Part shown: one piece after another, positions 11,851 through 20,077 of the stretch
Position numbering within the stretch: the stretch's first letter is position 1
Layout of the letters: each line of letters begins with the position of its first letter
NCBI GenBank assembly: GCA_032622095.1
Contig: CP136068.1
Coordinates: 53,004,443 to 53,068,442 of the forward strand
Reading direction: 5' to 3'
Source of the DNA: Siphonodentalium dalli
Lineage: Eukaryota; Mollusca; Scaphopoda; Gadilida; Siphonodentaliidae
DNA length: 64,000 nt
Program-made: the position numbers and the translations under genes
Notes under the pieces: model-generated
Database searches by the model: none
Told to the model about the DNA's origin: nothing
The model's input: the letters and a program-made list of their open reading frames with translations, nothing else

Positions 11851-11866
11851 GGCCCTGAAAAGGGCC
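11851..11866 (-). terminator. Histone-type 3' stem-loop (HSL1)
   Basis: On the - strand this reads GGCCCTTTTCAGGGCC, a 6-bp stem with a TTTC loop. It is an exact match to the replication-dependent histone mRNA stem-loop consensus GGYYCTTTTCAGRRCC. The 5' flank is A/C-rich (ATAAAAC) and the 3' flank starts ACTAACTG. It lies 19 bases after the stop of the preceding (-) gene, a normal distance for histone mRNAs. Confidence 0.8.
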
Positions 11867-11885
11867 GTTTTATTTTTGTTATAGT

Positions 11886-12350
11886 TTAGAATCCGCCACA
11901 TTGAACTTCTTTGTTCGCCAAAACTTCAATTGATTTGTCTCCTCTCCTCATCCATATTTCGCATTCACAATAATGCTCGTGGCAAACGTGGGGGATCCAC
12001 ACTAGAGGTATTGATGACTTGAATCTTGGTGTTGATTTGTAGCCGCCTTTGGTAGCATCAAACATGACGATAGGTCGCTGTATAACAGTCGCCGCTAATT
12101 CAACCATCAATCTTGATTCGGCCAAAAGTGGTGAGTGTCGTAAGTCTTGTGCCGACGCACCAAGTTCGTCCCTCTCTGTGTAGTACAGGTCAACGGCCGC
12201 ATCTCTCAGAACCATCCATCCATCGGTCGTCCCGTAAATCCCAATGCTGAGTGCCTTCCAAAATAGAGATATTTCTTCGCCGTACACTGCTTTACAGTAT
12301 ACCCCACGAACCATTATCTCGTCAAGATCGGTTATGTTTACAGCAGTCAT
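11886..12350 (-). CDS. OTU-protease-like accessory protein with altered catalytic box
   Basis: About 154 aa from the ATG at 12350. An upstream in-frame ATG at 12392 would give 168 aa. I prefer 12350 because the paralogous gene at 14275 keeps this ATG and the same upstream bases but not the outer one. The protein reads like an OTU-family deubiquitinase: a GEEISLFWKALSIGIYG segment where OTU enzymes have the D-G-N-C-LFRALS catalytic box, then WMVLRDAAVDLY...RDEL, ELAATVIQRPIVMFD, and a late HYCECEIW histidine segment. The catalytic Asp and Cys positions read Glu and Ser, so it may be inactive, or the match may be superficial. It is divergent from the gene at 13257 and ends at histone-type hairpin HSL1. 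The assignment is tentative. Confidence 0.6.
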   Translation of the reverse strand: MTAVNITDLDEIMVRGVYCKAVYGEEISLFWKALSIGIYGTTDGWMVLRDAAVDLYYTERDELGASAQDLRHSPLLAESRLMVELAATVIQRPIVMFDATKGGYKSTPRFKSSIPLVWIPHVCHEHYCECEIWMRRGDKSIEVLANKEVQCGGF

Positions 12351-13256
12351 CTTTGAATGCAGAATAAATTGTTCGCTGCCGTGCTTGAACATATATCACG
12401 ATTGTGCGGGCGGTAGAGAAAGCACATAACACTTTGACGTTAAAAATGACAAATGTTTCCTGACGTTGTGTTTCTTTTCAGTGCATTATCTGTTAGTTTC
12501 ACCATTTCGATATGTTATAGATTAAATTCATGATAGTATATGCAATTAATTAAGATGTTTTAATATATGAATTCATCTTCGTTCATAAACGATGACCAAG
12601 TAAAGTTATCAAATGCAATGATCAAGAAAAATGTTCAGTATGTTTCTTGTGTTCAGTTTTTATGTATAAAATATGTACAATTCCAAAAACAAAAACTAGA
12701 AAAACATTCCATATTTTCCTAACGAGGTAACAAATATATCAAATCATGTGTACCAAATAATAGATAATGATCTAACGAAATTAAAAACATTTGTTTGATC
12801 GCTATACAATAATGATCAAGAAAAATATGCATGTTGATCCGTCTCTGAAAAAACACAACTTGAGGAAATACTTGTCAATTTTTAAGTTCGATGCGTTGTG
12901 TTTTCATTGACGCCCGTGTAACAATCTTGTGTTCAGTTTTATGTATAACATATGTACAATTCCAAAAACAAAAACTAGAAAATCATTCCATATTTTCCTA
13001 ACGAGGTAATAAATATATCAATCATGTGTACCAAATAATAGATAATGATCTAACGAAATTAAAAACATTTGTTTGATCGCTATGCAATAATGATCAAGAA
13101 AAATATGCATGTTGATCCGTCTCTGAAAAAACACAACGGCAGGAAATATTTGTCAATTTTAACGCCAATGCGACATGTGATTTCATTGACGCCCGTGTCA
13201 AATGTATACAAATATTTTCGAATTTGATCAACCTTACATTGCATTGCTATCAAGAG
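12351..13256. promoter_or_regulatory. Bidirectional intergenic region 1, with internal duplication
   Basis: AT-rich spacer between divergent genes. Its outer part (about 12344-12860) is nearly identical to 14269-14790. Inside it, a ~270-bp block is tandemly duplicated (about 12640-12905 and 12920-13215). A conserved GCGGGCGGTAGAG motif, GC-box-like on the - strand, sits just upstream of the (-) gene in both copies. GTATACAAATATTTTC, TATA-like, lies about 45-55 bp before the (+) start in both. Promoter function is inferred from gene orientation and conservation. Confidence 0.6.
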
Positions 13257-13745
13257 ATGGATCCGTTAACAGAATTTCTTCAGAGTGAGATATACAGTAG
13301 TCCTGTTGCACAGAATACATATGCTGCGCCACAGTCAACAGTCCAAGCTAATACGACAATGACTATAGGTGGTGATACACTCATTTTAAAAGCGATTTTA
13401 GATGAACTGAGATGTCTTCGCAGGGATATTGACGTGAAAACGCAAGTAACGCATCAAGAAGTGAAAGTGAATCTTCGTTTCGTTGAAGAACAGATAGATA
13501 TCCCAATCAGGGTTCATGATGTTGAGAGATCGAAAGAGCAGAAACAGATCAAAAAAGCAAAATCATCGGCGACGAAAGAAAAACAACCTAAGAGTGTCAT
13601 GAAGGCTTCTACTGAGACAAAAGTCAGATTTCATCTTCCTTGTAAAGAATCTAGAGATACAGAGAATTGTGATGAATTCGCAAAAGCTCTCGGTTCTCAT
13701 GGGAAAGATATGTCAAGATATAAGAAAAACACAAAACGGTGTTAA
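13257..13745 (+). CDS. Unknown lysine-rich accessory protein
   Basis: 162 aa from the first ATG at 13257 (the longer frame uses TTG). I do not recognise the family. The N-terminal ~40 residues are polar (MDPLTEFLQSEIYSS...). Residues about 50-90 are heptad-like and charged (ILDELRCLRRDIDVKTQ...), a likely coiled coil. The C-terminal half is very basic (KKAKSSATKEKQPKS, KKNTKR), which suggests nucleic-acid binding or a nuclear role. The gene is open and undamaged. It is divergently paired with the OTU-like gene and followed 22 bases after its stop by a histone-type hairpin. Confidence 0.65.
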   Translation: MDPLTEFLQSEIYSSPVAQNTYAAPQSTVQANTTMTIGGDTLILKAILDELRCLRRDIDVKTQVTHQEVKVNLRFVEEQIDIPIRVHDVERSKEQKQIKKAKSSATKEKQPKSVMKASTETKVRFHLPCKESRDTENCDEFAKALGSHGKDMSRYKKNTKRC

Positions 13746-13767
13746 AGTCAGATGATAAATTTAAAAC

Positions 13768-13783
13768 GGCCCTTTTCAGGGAC
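13768..13783 (+). terminator. Histone-type 3' stem-loop (HSL2), one stem mismatch
   Basis: GGCCCTTTTCAGGGAC with 5' flank TTAAAAC and 3' flank ACACACATTTCCCAAAAGG. It is identical to the consensus apart from one base in the 3' stem arm. The following 'cccaaaaggttactctttca' is shared with the element after HSL5. Confidence 0.75.
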
Positions 13784-13993
13784 ACACACATTTCCCAAAA
13801 GGTTACTCTTTCATAGCTGAAAAAAACAAAACACGAGTGTTCATTTCATAATTTATTCAACAACAAATATTTGCAAGTATATTTTGTTTTAAATTATTCG
13901 TGGCGTGATTTTTTCAAAACGAAACATAGGGTACAATGAACATTATTAGTTCTTAAACAATGCTAAAAGTTTTTCTTTTTGAAAATATTGGTT
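13784..13993. other. Spacer between the two divergent cassettes
   Basis: 13784-13870 is a copy of 15278-15360 (CCCAAAAGGTTACTC..., then 'cataatttattca'). The remainder to 13993 is AT-rich with no gene. The duplication shows that the two-gene cassette was copied together with its 3' flank. Confidence 0.6.
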
Positions 13994-14009
13994 GGTCCTG
14001 AAAAGAACC
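13994..14009 (-). terminator. Histone-type 3' stem-loop (HSL3), covariant copy
   Basis: The - strand reads GGTTCTTTTCAGGACC. Relative to GGCCCT/AGGGCC, one C-G pair has become T-A and another G-T, so the stem is kept while its sequence changed. The downstream (-) flank AACCAATATTTTCAAAAAGA is purine-rich near the expected U7 contact position. Confidence 0.65.
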
Positions 14010-14020
14010 GTTTTTGTTTT

Positions 14021-14036
14021 GGCCCTGAAAAGGGCC
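14021..14036 (-). terminator. Histone-type 3' stem-loop (HSL4)
   Basis: The - strand reads GGCCCTTTTCAGGGCC, an exact consensus hairpin, 20 bases after the stop of the (-) gene at 14057. It is followed only 11 bases later by HSL3, so this gene has two hairpins in tandem. Confidence 0.78.
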
Positions 14037-14056
14037 GTTTTGTACGACATCAAAAT

Positions 14057-14275
14057 TCACTCCCCAATTTTCTCAGAGTGAGAATTTTGCTTTTGTTGCC
14101 CCGCCTCAGATAAAATAGGACAGCTAGACTCTGTTGGTATGGTTGCTGTTCTTTTTTGCATGATCAGCTTTGAACGATCGGTCACTTCTCTTGCGTACAT
14201 GCCCCATATTATCTGCGGTGTTATCCCCATAGTTCCTCTCAGTATCGCCATCAAGGGTTCGGGTATTGCAGTCAT
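14057..14275 (-). CDS. Small accessory protein; 5' end shared with the OTU-like gene
   Basis: 72 aa from the ATG at 14275. An ORF extension to 14350 would give 97 aa, but the upstream bases are the noncoding leader of the duplicated cassette. The leader and start (…CATTCAAAGATGACTGC) are the same as in the gene at 12350. The bodies differ after the first residues (MTAIPEPLMAILRGTMG...), so one promoter/leader drives two unrelated or strongly diverged ORFs. No domain is recognised. It ends at the tandem hairpins HSL4/HSL3. Such a short ORF could also be a degraded copy. Confidence 0.45.
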   Translation of the reverse strand: MTAIPEPLMAILRGTMGITPQIIWGMYAREVTDRSKLIMQKRTATIPTESSCPILSEAGQQKQNSHSEKIGE

Positions 14276-14888
14276 CTTTGAATGCAGAATAAGTCTGAAG
14301 ATCCGTCTTGAACTTGTATCACGATTGCGCGGGCGGTAGAGAAAGCACATAATACTTTGATGTTAAAAATGACAAATGTTTCCTGACGTTGTGTTTCTTT
14401 TCAGTGCATTATCTGTTAGTTTCACCATTTCGATATGTTATAGATTAAATTCATGATAGTATATACAATTAATTAAGATGTTTTAACATATGAATTCATC
14501 TTCGTTCATAAACGATGACCAAGTAAAGTTATCAAATACAATGATCAAGAAAAATGTTCAGTATGTTTCTTGTGTTCAGTTTTTATGTATAAAATATGTA
14601 CAATTCCAAAAACAAAAACTAGAAAAACATTCCATATTTTCCTAACGAGGTAATAAATATATCAATCATGTGTACCAAATAATAGATAATGATCTAACGA
14701 AATTAAAAACATTTGTTTGATCGCTATGCAATAATGATCAAGAAAAATATGCATGTTGATCCGTCTCTGAAAAAACACAACGTCAGGAAATATTTGTCAA
14801 TTTTAACGCCAACGCGACATGTGATTTCATTGTCGCCCGTGTCAAATGTATACAAATATTTTCACTTTTTCAGTGAAATTCATTCATT
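14276..14888. promoter_or_regulatory. Bidirectional intergenic region 2 (copy of region 1)
   Basis: Nearly identical to the outer and inner parts of 12351-13256 but with one copy of the ~270-bp block instead of two. It keeps the GCGGGCGGTAGAG motif next to the (-) gene and GTATACAAATATTTTC before the (+) gene. The high identity implies a recent duplication or ongoing conversion between the cassettes. Confidence 0.6.
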
Positions 14889-15242
14889 ATGCCGTCTTTA
14901 AAGAAATTTCTCAAGAAGTTGTGGAGGAAGAGAGATTCGTCAGAGGAGACGGAAATAAGAAGATATAGGAAATGGCAGGATTCTCCTAAACAAAGTATGG
15001 TTCAGAAGCAGATGATAAGAGATTTTTTGGCTCGCCGACGACCATTGCCTAAAGTATGTGATGTTCAAGAATCAAGCAATCTTGATCTCGTGGAGATCTT
15101 GTCACAGATCAAGAAGAAAGATCTGTGCAATGCAGCGATTGACAGCTTTGCTCAGGCTGGATCGGCGCACAGATCAAATCCTATTTGGTCTGTGACAATT
15201 AATCCCAACGGGATATATCCTGATTTGTCAGAATTCTTATGA
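14889..15242 (+). CDS. Unknown basic accessory protein
   Basis: 117 aa, ATG at 14889 just after the TATA-like GTATACAAATATTTTC. The N-terminus is strongly basic and amphipathic (MPSLKKFLKKLWRKRDSS...), with IRRYRKWQ and a basic FLARRRPLPK stretch. A leucine-rich acidic middle (SSNLDLVEILSQIKKKDLC) follows. There is no family I recognise and no similarity by eye to the gene at 13257, although both occupy the same slot in the duplicated cassette. It is intact and ends 19 bases before a perfect histone-type hairpin. Confidence 0.6.
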   Translation: MPSLKKFLKKLWRKRDSSEETEIRRYRKWQDSPKQSMVQKQMIRDFLARRRPLPKVCDVQESSNLDLVEILSQIKKKDLCNAAIDSFAQAGSAHRSNPIWSVTINPNGIYPDLSEFL

Positions 15243-15261
15243 ATCCTGGAAAAGAGAAAAC

Positions 15262-15277
15262 GGCCCTTTTCAGGGCC
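15262..15277 (+). terminator. Histone-type 3' stem-loop (HSL5), full consensus with ACCCA flank
   Basis: GGCCCTTTTCAGGGCC with 5' flank GAAAAC and 3' flank ACCCACATTCCCCAAAAGG. The ACCCA directly after the stem is the cleavage-site flank of metazoan histone mRNAs. It is the best match of the five. Confidence 0.88.
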
Positions 15278-15364
15278 ACCCACATTCCCCAAAAGGTTAC
15301 TCTTTCATAGTTGAAAAACAAAACACGATTGTTCAATTCATAATTTATTCACACAACATAATTT

Positions 15365-15964
15365 TCAATTGTTTGTGTCGATTCGTTTATCTGTTTTTGG
15401 AATGTAGAATGGTCTCAGCTTCTTTTTCTTGGAAGTTTTCTTGGAATTTTCAATTTCTGGATGTTTATCTTCAGATTTGTTCTGTGAATCATTCGTAGGA
15501 TCAACAGGTCGGTCTTGTTTGGAAAAATCTGATGTTGTAGACATCTCTTCAGTTTTGATATCTGCATTTGTTCTTGTATTGTTACTGCTTGTAGACTTTT
15601 GTATAGTTTTCACATTTTTTTTGTCGCCGAAATCTACTTTACAATGGAAGGACCAATGGGTGTCTTGTCCGCATTTGTAACAGTAACCATATGGCGGTTT
15701 CCAATTTTTATCAGCTTTGTTTTTCTCTTGTTTCTCTTGCCATTGCATTTTGTTACAAAGTTTAAACAAATCGGTAGAGATCTGTCTCAATTCGACAAGA
15801 TTATCTTGAATTTTTCTAGTCTGTGGTTGTGTAGATTTTTTTGAATCCTCTTTATGTAGCTCAATATCGCTCTCTTCAATAACTGCAGGCCTTGGTCTTT
15901 TTCTAACAATATCTTCTTCGCTGGTGGCGTCGTCTGAAACAGGTCTTTTAATTCTCTTAAACAT
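15365..15964 (-). CDS. CCHC zinc-knuckle protein divergent from PolB
   Basis: 199 aa from the ATG at 15964 (the frame is open further up but only via TTG). The first ~33 residues (MFKRIKRPVSDDATSEE...) are the same as the start of PolB, because both genes lie on the arms of one palindrome. Mid-protein is a retroviral-type knuckle, CYKCGQDTHWSFHC (C-X2-C-X4-H-X4-C), likely a nucleic-acid binder. The C-terminal third is Ser/Lys/Glu-rich and ends in a KKTSKKKKLRPFY basic patch. The N-terminus was probably gained by arm conversion. The 3' side has an ordinary AATAAA on the - strand (about 15343-15348) and no histone hairpin of its own. Confidence 0.75.
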   Translation of the reverse strand: MFKRIKRPVSDDATSEEDIVRKRPRPAVIEESDIELHKEDSKKSTQPQTRKIQDNLVELRQISTDLFKLCNKMQWQEKQEKNKADKNWKPPYGYCYKCGQDTHWSFHCKVDFGDKKNVKTIQKSTSSNNTRTNADIKTEEMSTTSDFSKQDRPVDPTNDSQNKSEDKHPEIENSKKTSKKKKLRPFYIPKTDKRIDTNN

Positions 15965-16261
15965 TTTTGTCTTGAGTTTTGTCAGCAAAAAATATTGCGA
16001 CTGGCTTCTTCGGAGTTGAAGTGTAACGTGTAGAATTACACCTGCTTTTATAGCATCGAATGCATCGAATGCTATAAAAGCAGGTGTAATTCTATACTTT
16101 ACACTTCAACTCCGAAGAAGCCAGTCGCAATATTTTTTGCTGACAAAACTCAAGACAAAAATGTTTAAGAGAATTAAAAGACCTGTTTCAGACGACGCCA
16201 CCAGCGAAGAAGATATTGTTAGAAAAAGACCAAGGCCTGCAGTTATTGAAGAGAGTGATAA
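15864..16261. promoter_or_regulatory. Near-perfect ~400-bp palindrome: mirrored divergent promoter plus 5' coding ends
   Basis: Two ~199-bp arms centred between 16062 and 16063. TATAAAAG occurs at 16073-16080 (+) and in mirror at 16045-16052 (-). The two ATGs (16161 and 15964) are symmetric to the base. The arms run into coding sequence until about codon 33 of both genes. Only a few mismatches are visible (for example near 16028 versus 16097, and at the outer edge). This strongly suggests a shared TATA promoter and recent homogenisation of the arms. Confidence 0.9.
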
Positions 16262-19200
16262 GGAAACTGATGGGGCAGAAAGTGAAGAAAGTTCTAGTGA
16301 TGGGCAGATTGGACGCGGTCGAAGACAGAATAGAGAAATTGGTGGGAAGAGAAAGAGAAGTCTGGCTAGAGAGCGTGTTGTGTTCAATCCAACAAAATAT
16401 TTCAAATTGGAGCTGAACTCGGAGAAATTTTCCAGAAAATTTAAATCAGCAGCACGACAATTTGGTGTGAAATTCGAGAAATTTACAGATCCAATTGAGA
16501 ACATTCCAGAGATATTTGAGAAGTTGACAGAAGAATTGAAACAGAAATGTTCAGCAAATGAGAAGACAAGAATCAGAGTTACGATAAATCATCCAGGACT
16601 TGATATGAGCATTTTCATTCCATTCACAAAAGCCAGTGAATTGAATGGTGGGACACTCATGGATAATATTCAAAATGTAGTTCAATCAAATGCAGACTTT
16701 ACAATTCATGACGGTGCACACAATTTCGATATCTTCGTTACAGATATTCCGGAAGGTGGTACACGACACTCACTACATTATGGACCATTTGCAGACAAGA
16801 ACAAGCTGACAAAAGTAAAAAGAAGTATTGTCCGGATTTAAAATGCTGATGATGTTATGTGTATGGCAAGATCTATTGTCGTCGGAATGTGTAAGGCAGA
16901 TAGTGATGGATCTGCGTGTTGGTCAAAGAAATGGAAAAGAATAAGACAATCAATATACACAGCACAAACAGATGCCGCAAAAAATCTACTCAACCGTGCT
17001 GGCATTCCGCACGATACAGTTTGCAGTATCAATGAGTTCCACAAGATTCAAGAAATATTGTATCCAGAATATGTTGTGAAAATTCACAATGAATTTGCTG
17101 GCGCTGGATTTCTATTTGAACCTGCAGAAATGTGTTCGGAGAGCAAATGTGTACACATCTACTACAACAACAATCACTTCGACACCATAACATCAATCAA
17201 AGGATTTCTAGGCACCCGCTACTACTGCGAATTCTGTGACATTGGATTCAAAAGTCGTGGCGATCATCGATGCAGATTTGTTTGTGCATGCTGGTCATTG
17301 ACACAGTGTAATTTCACAAATTGGGTGAAGTGTAGAACGTGTCGACGATCATTCAGAAGTAAATCTTGTTTCGACAACCATTTGAAGACGGAAGGAAAAC
17401 AGAAAAGAAAAATATGTGATTTGGTTCAACTATGCAACAATTGTGATGAAGAAATTCTCACCAATAAATCAAGCAGACATATATGTGCGGGGTTGAAGAA
17501 ATGCAAACATTGCAAAGAAATCGTTGAAGCAGATCACAGGTGCTACATTCCAAAATATGAATCACCGGAAAAGAAACCTGCAAAGATTCCATATGTATTC
17601 TTTGACTTTGAATGCAGACAAGACACAGGTGTTCATATTCCAAACTTCTGTGTTGCACATACCGCTTGTGGAGATTGCATGTGTAAACCAATCGAAGAAA
17701 AATGTGAAACATGCGGACCGGATTCCAGAGAATTTGTATTCAAGGGTGACAACGTTTTAACAGACTTTACAAACTGGTTATTCCACCAAGATCACAAAGG
17801 ATGTGTTGCAATAGCACATAATGCTCAGGGATACGATGCACAGTTTCTACTTCAAGCACTCATACAAAGTGGAATTCATAAACCAGAACTGATCATGAAT
17901 GGAAACAAAATTCTCAGTTTAAAATGCAACAGCGTGAAAGTTATTGATTCTCTGAGTTTTCTGATGATGCCGCTTTCAAAGTTTCCACAAACTTTTCAGC
18001 TGAATGAGATGACGAAAGGACACTTTCCACATTGGGCGAATTCACCAAAGTTTCAAAATTACATTGGACCTTACTTGGCTTCTGATTACTACAAACCAGA
18101 CATGATGAGCGTGGAAAATCGAGAGAAATTCTTTGAATGGTACAATGAGAAAATAGAAAATTACGTGATATTCAACTTCCAAGAAGAGATGGAGAAGTAC
18201 TGCAAATCAGACGTGGATATTCTTCGCCGTGGATGTGGAAATTTCAGGAAATACATATTGGAAACAGAACAGATTGACCCGTTCATTGAGTCAATAACAT
18301 TGGCGCAAGTTTGCAATTTGGCATGGAGGAAGAATTCAATGCCAGAGAAAACAATTGGAATCATTCCAGATGGTGGACACCCATGTGCTAAAAACTATTC
18401 CATGAAAGCGATACGTTGGCTTCAACATCTATCATTGTCACGTATGATAACAATTAAGCATGCTTTGAATGGAGGAGAAATCAAGATTGGTGGACACTAC
18501 GTCGATGGATATGAGGAAGCCACAAGAACAGTTTTTGAGATGAATGGATGTCTGTTTCATGGATGTCCAAAATGTTACAACAACAGACAATACAAGAATC
18601 CCTATACGATGCTCACCATGGAAGAATTATATACAAGAACTCAACAGAAGAAAGATGAACTGGAAAGTCTTGGTTACAGAGTTGAATCACTTTGGGGACA
18701 TCAGATCGACGAAAGAATGAAATCGGATGTGAAATTCAAACAACAAATGGAATCTTTCTACAAACATCGAGACCCCATTTTGCCAAGAGAATCATTGTTT
18801 GGTGGACGTACAAATGCCATCAAATTGTACGAGGAAATTGATCAAGATTCCACAAAAGAAATCAAGTTCATCGATGTGTGTTCGTTGTATCCATTTTGCA
18901 ACAAATATAAATTCTACCCTGTTGGACATCCAGAAATTTTGAGCCAAGAGCAGATCGATCAAGAACACATTAGAGACTATGCGGGGCTTGTTAAATGTAC
19001 AATTTTACCACCATCGAAATTGTATATTCCAGTTCTACCGATTCATTGTAACAACAAAATGGTTTTTACTTTGTGCAACACTTGCGCCATCAATGAGAAC
19101 GAGACATGTAACCATTCAGAAGAAGATCGAGCTATAACCGGAGTGTGGACCACGCCAGAATTATTCAAAGCAATGGATGTTGGCTACAAAATACTTGATG

Positions 19201-20020
19201 TGTACCAAATTTGGCATTGGACAGATGAAATATACAAATCCTATATCGACAAACATCTAAAGATCAAACAGGAATGTAGTGGTTATCCATTTGGTGTTGA
19301 GACAGAAGAACAGAAGCAAAAGTTTGTACAGGATTATTATGCAGCTGAGGGTATAAAATTGGAGAACATTGAGAAGAATCCAGGAAAACGCCAAATATCT
19401 AAAATTATGATTAATTGTATATGGGGTAAGAATGCACAAAGAAATCTTATGTCAAAAACAGAGTATGTGGATAAGCCATCACGTTATTTTGAATTGCTTA
19501 CTAGTAACAATATAATTGTTCAAAATGTTACACTTCTTGATGGTGACAAATTCATTCTGGTAAATTATGTTGATATTTTAGATAATATTGAACCTCATCA
19601 TTCAGCAAATGTTGTTGTTGCTTCTTTTGTTACAGCGTATGCAAGATTACAATTGTATAAAGTTTTTAAAAAACTTGGAGATAGAGTGCTGTTTTTGATA
19701 CAGACAGCTGTATGTATGTCAGTGATCCATCAAAAAAGAACATCAAAACTATCGAAGGAAGATTGGGGAAATGGAGCGACGATCATCCAGATGCAAAGAT
19801 TGTCAAATTTGTTAGACTTGGGCCAAAGAACTACGGATATGAATACATCAAAGATGGGAGAAGATACACCAAATGTAAGGTAAAAGGTATCACTCTTGAT
19901 TACAGCGCAAGTCAAAAAGTTAATTTTGAAACAATGGTACAATGTGTTAATGATCGTGAAATTTCAAAACTGTTGTTGAGTATCCTTCCAGAATTAAAAG
20001 ACAAAAGACCCAACAACTGA
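16161..20020 (+). pseudogene. polB: Protein-primed DNA polymerase B (pPolB), interrupted twice
   Basis: Replicative polymerase of the element, family B, protein-primed type. From the ATG at 16161: the N-terminal region carries the acidic/basic linker and the conserved KVKRSIVRI block. A Cys/His-rich zinc-binding region lies at about 17220-17560. Then come Exo I (FFDFEC, DFE at about 17604), Exo II (AIAHNAQGYDAQFLL, near 17809) and Exo III (YCKSDVDILRRG, near 18197). An inserted nuclease-like block (FEMNGCLFHGCPKCY, near 18530-18578) follows. Pol motif A is DVCSLYP (Asp at 18873), motif B is KIMINCIWGKN (near 19402), and motif C is DTDS at 19697-19708. Breaks: an in-frame TAA at 16839-16841 and a frame change at the T run 19692-19696, directly before the motif C aspartate. 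Length and domain order otherwise fit full-length Polinton polymerases. Confidence 0.95.
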
Positions 20021-20077
20021 TTAGTGAGTGTCAAACCAAAACTTTCAGATCGGTGTACACAAAACGAAAACTCGTCA

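Noticed and set aside
12640-13215. ORF-like fragments (MIIKKNMHVDPSLKK) in the cassette intergenic DNA, also at 14713
   Set aside because: Only the third copy is open over 60 codons; the other copies have stops and the DNA is promoter/spacer by position.
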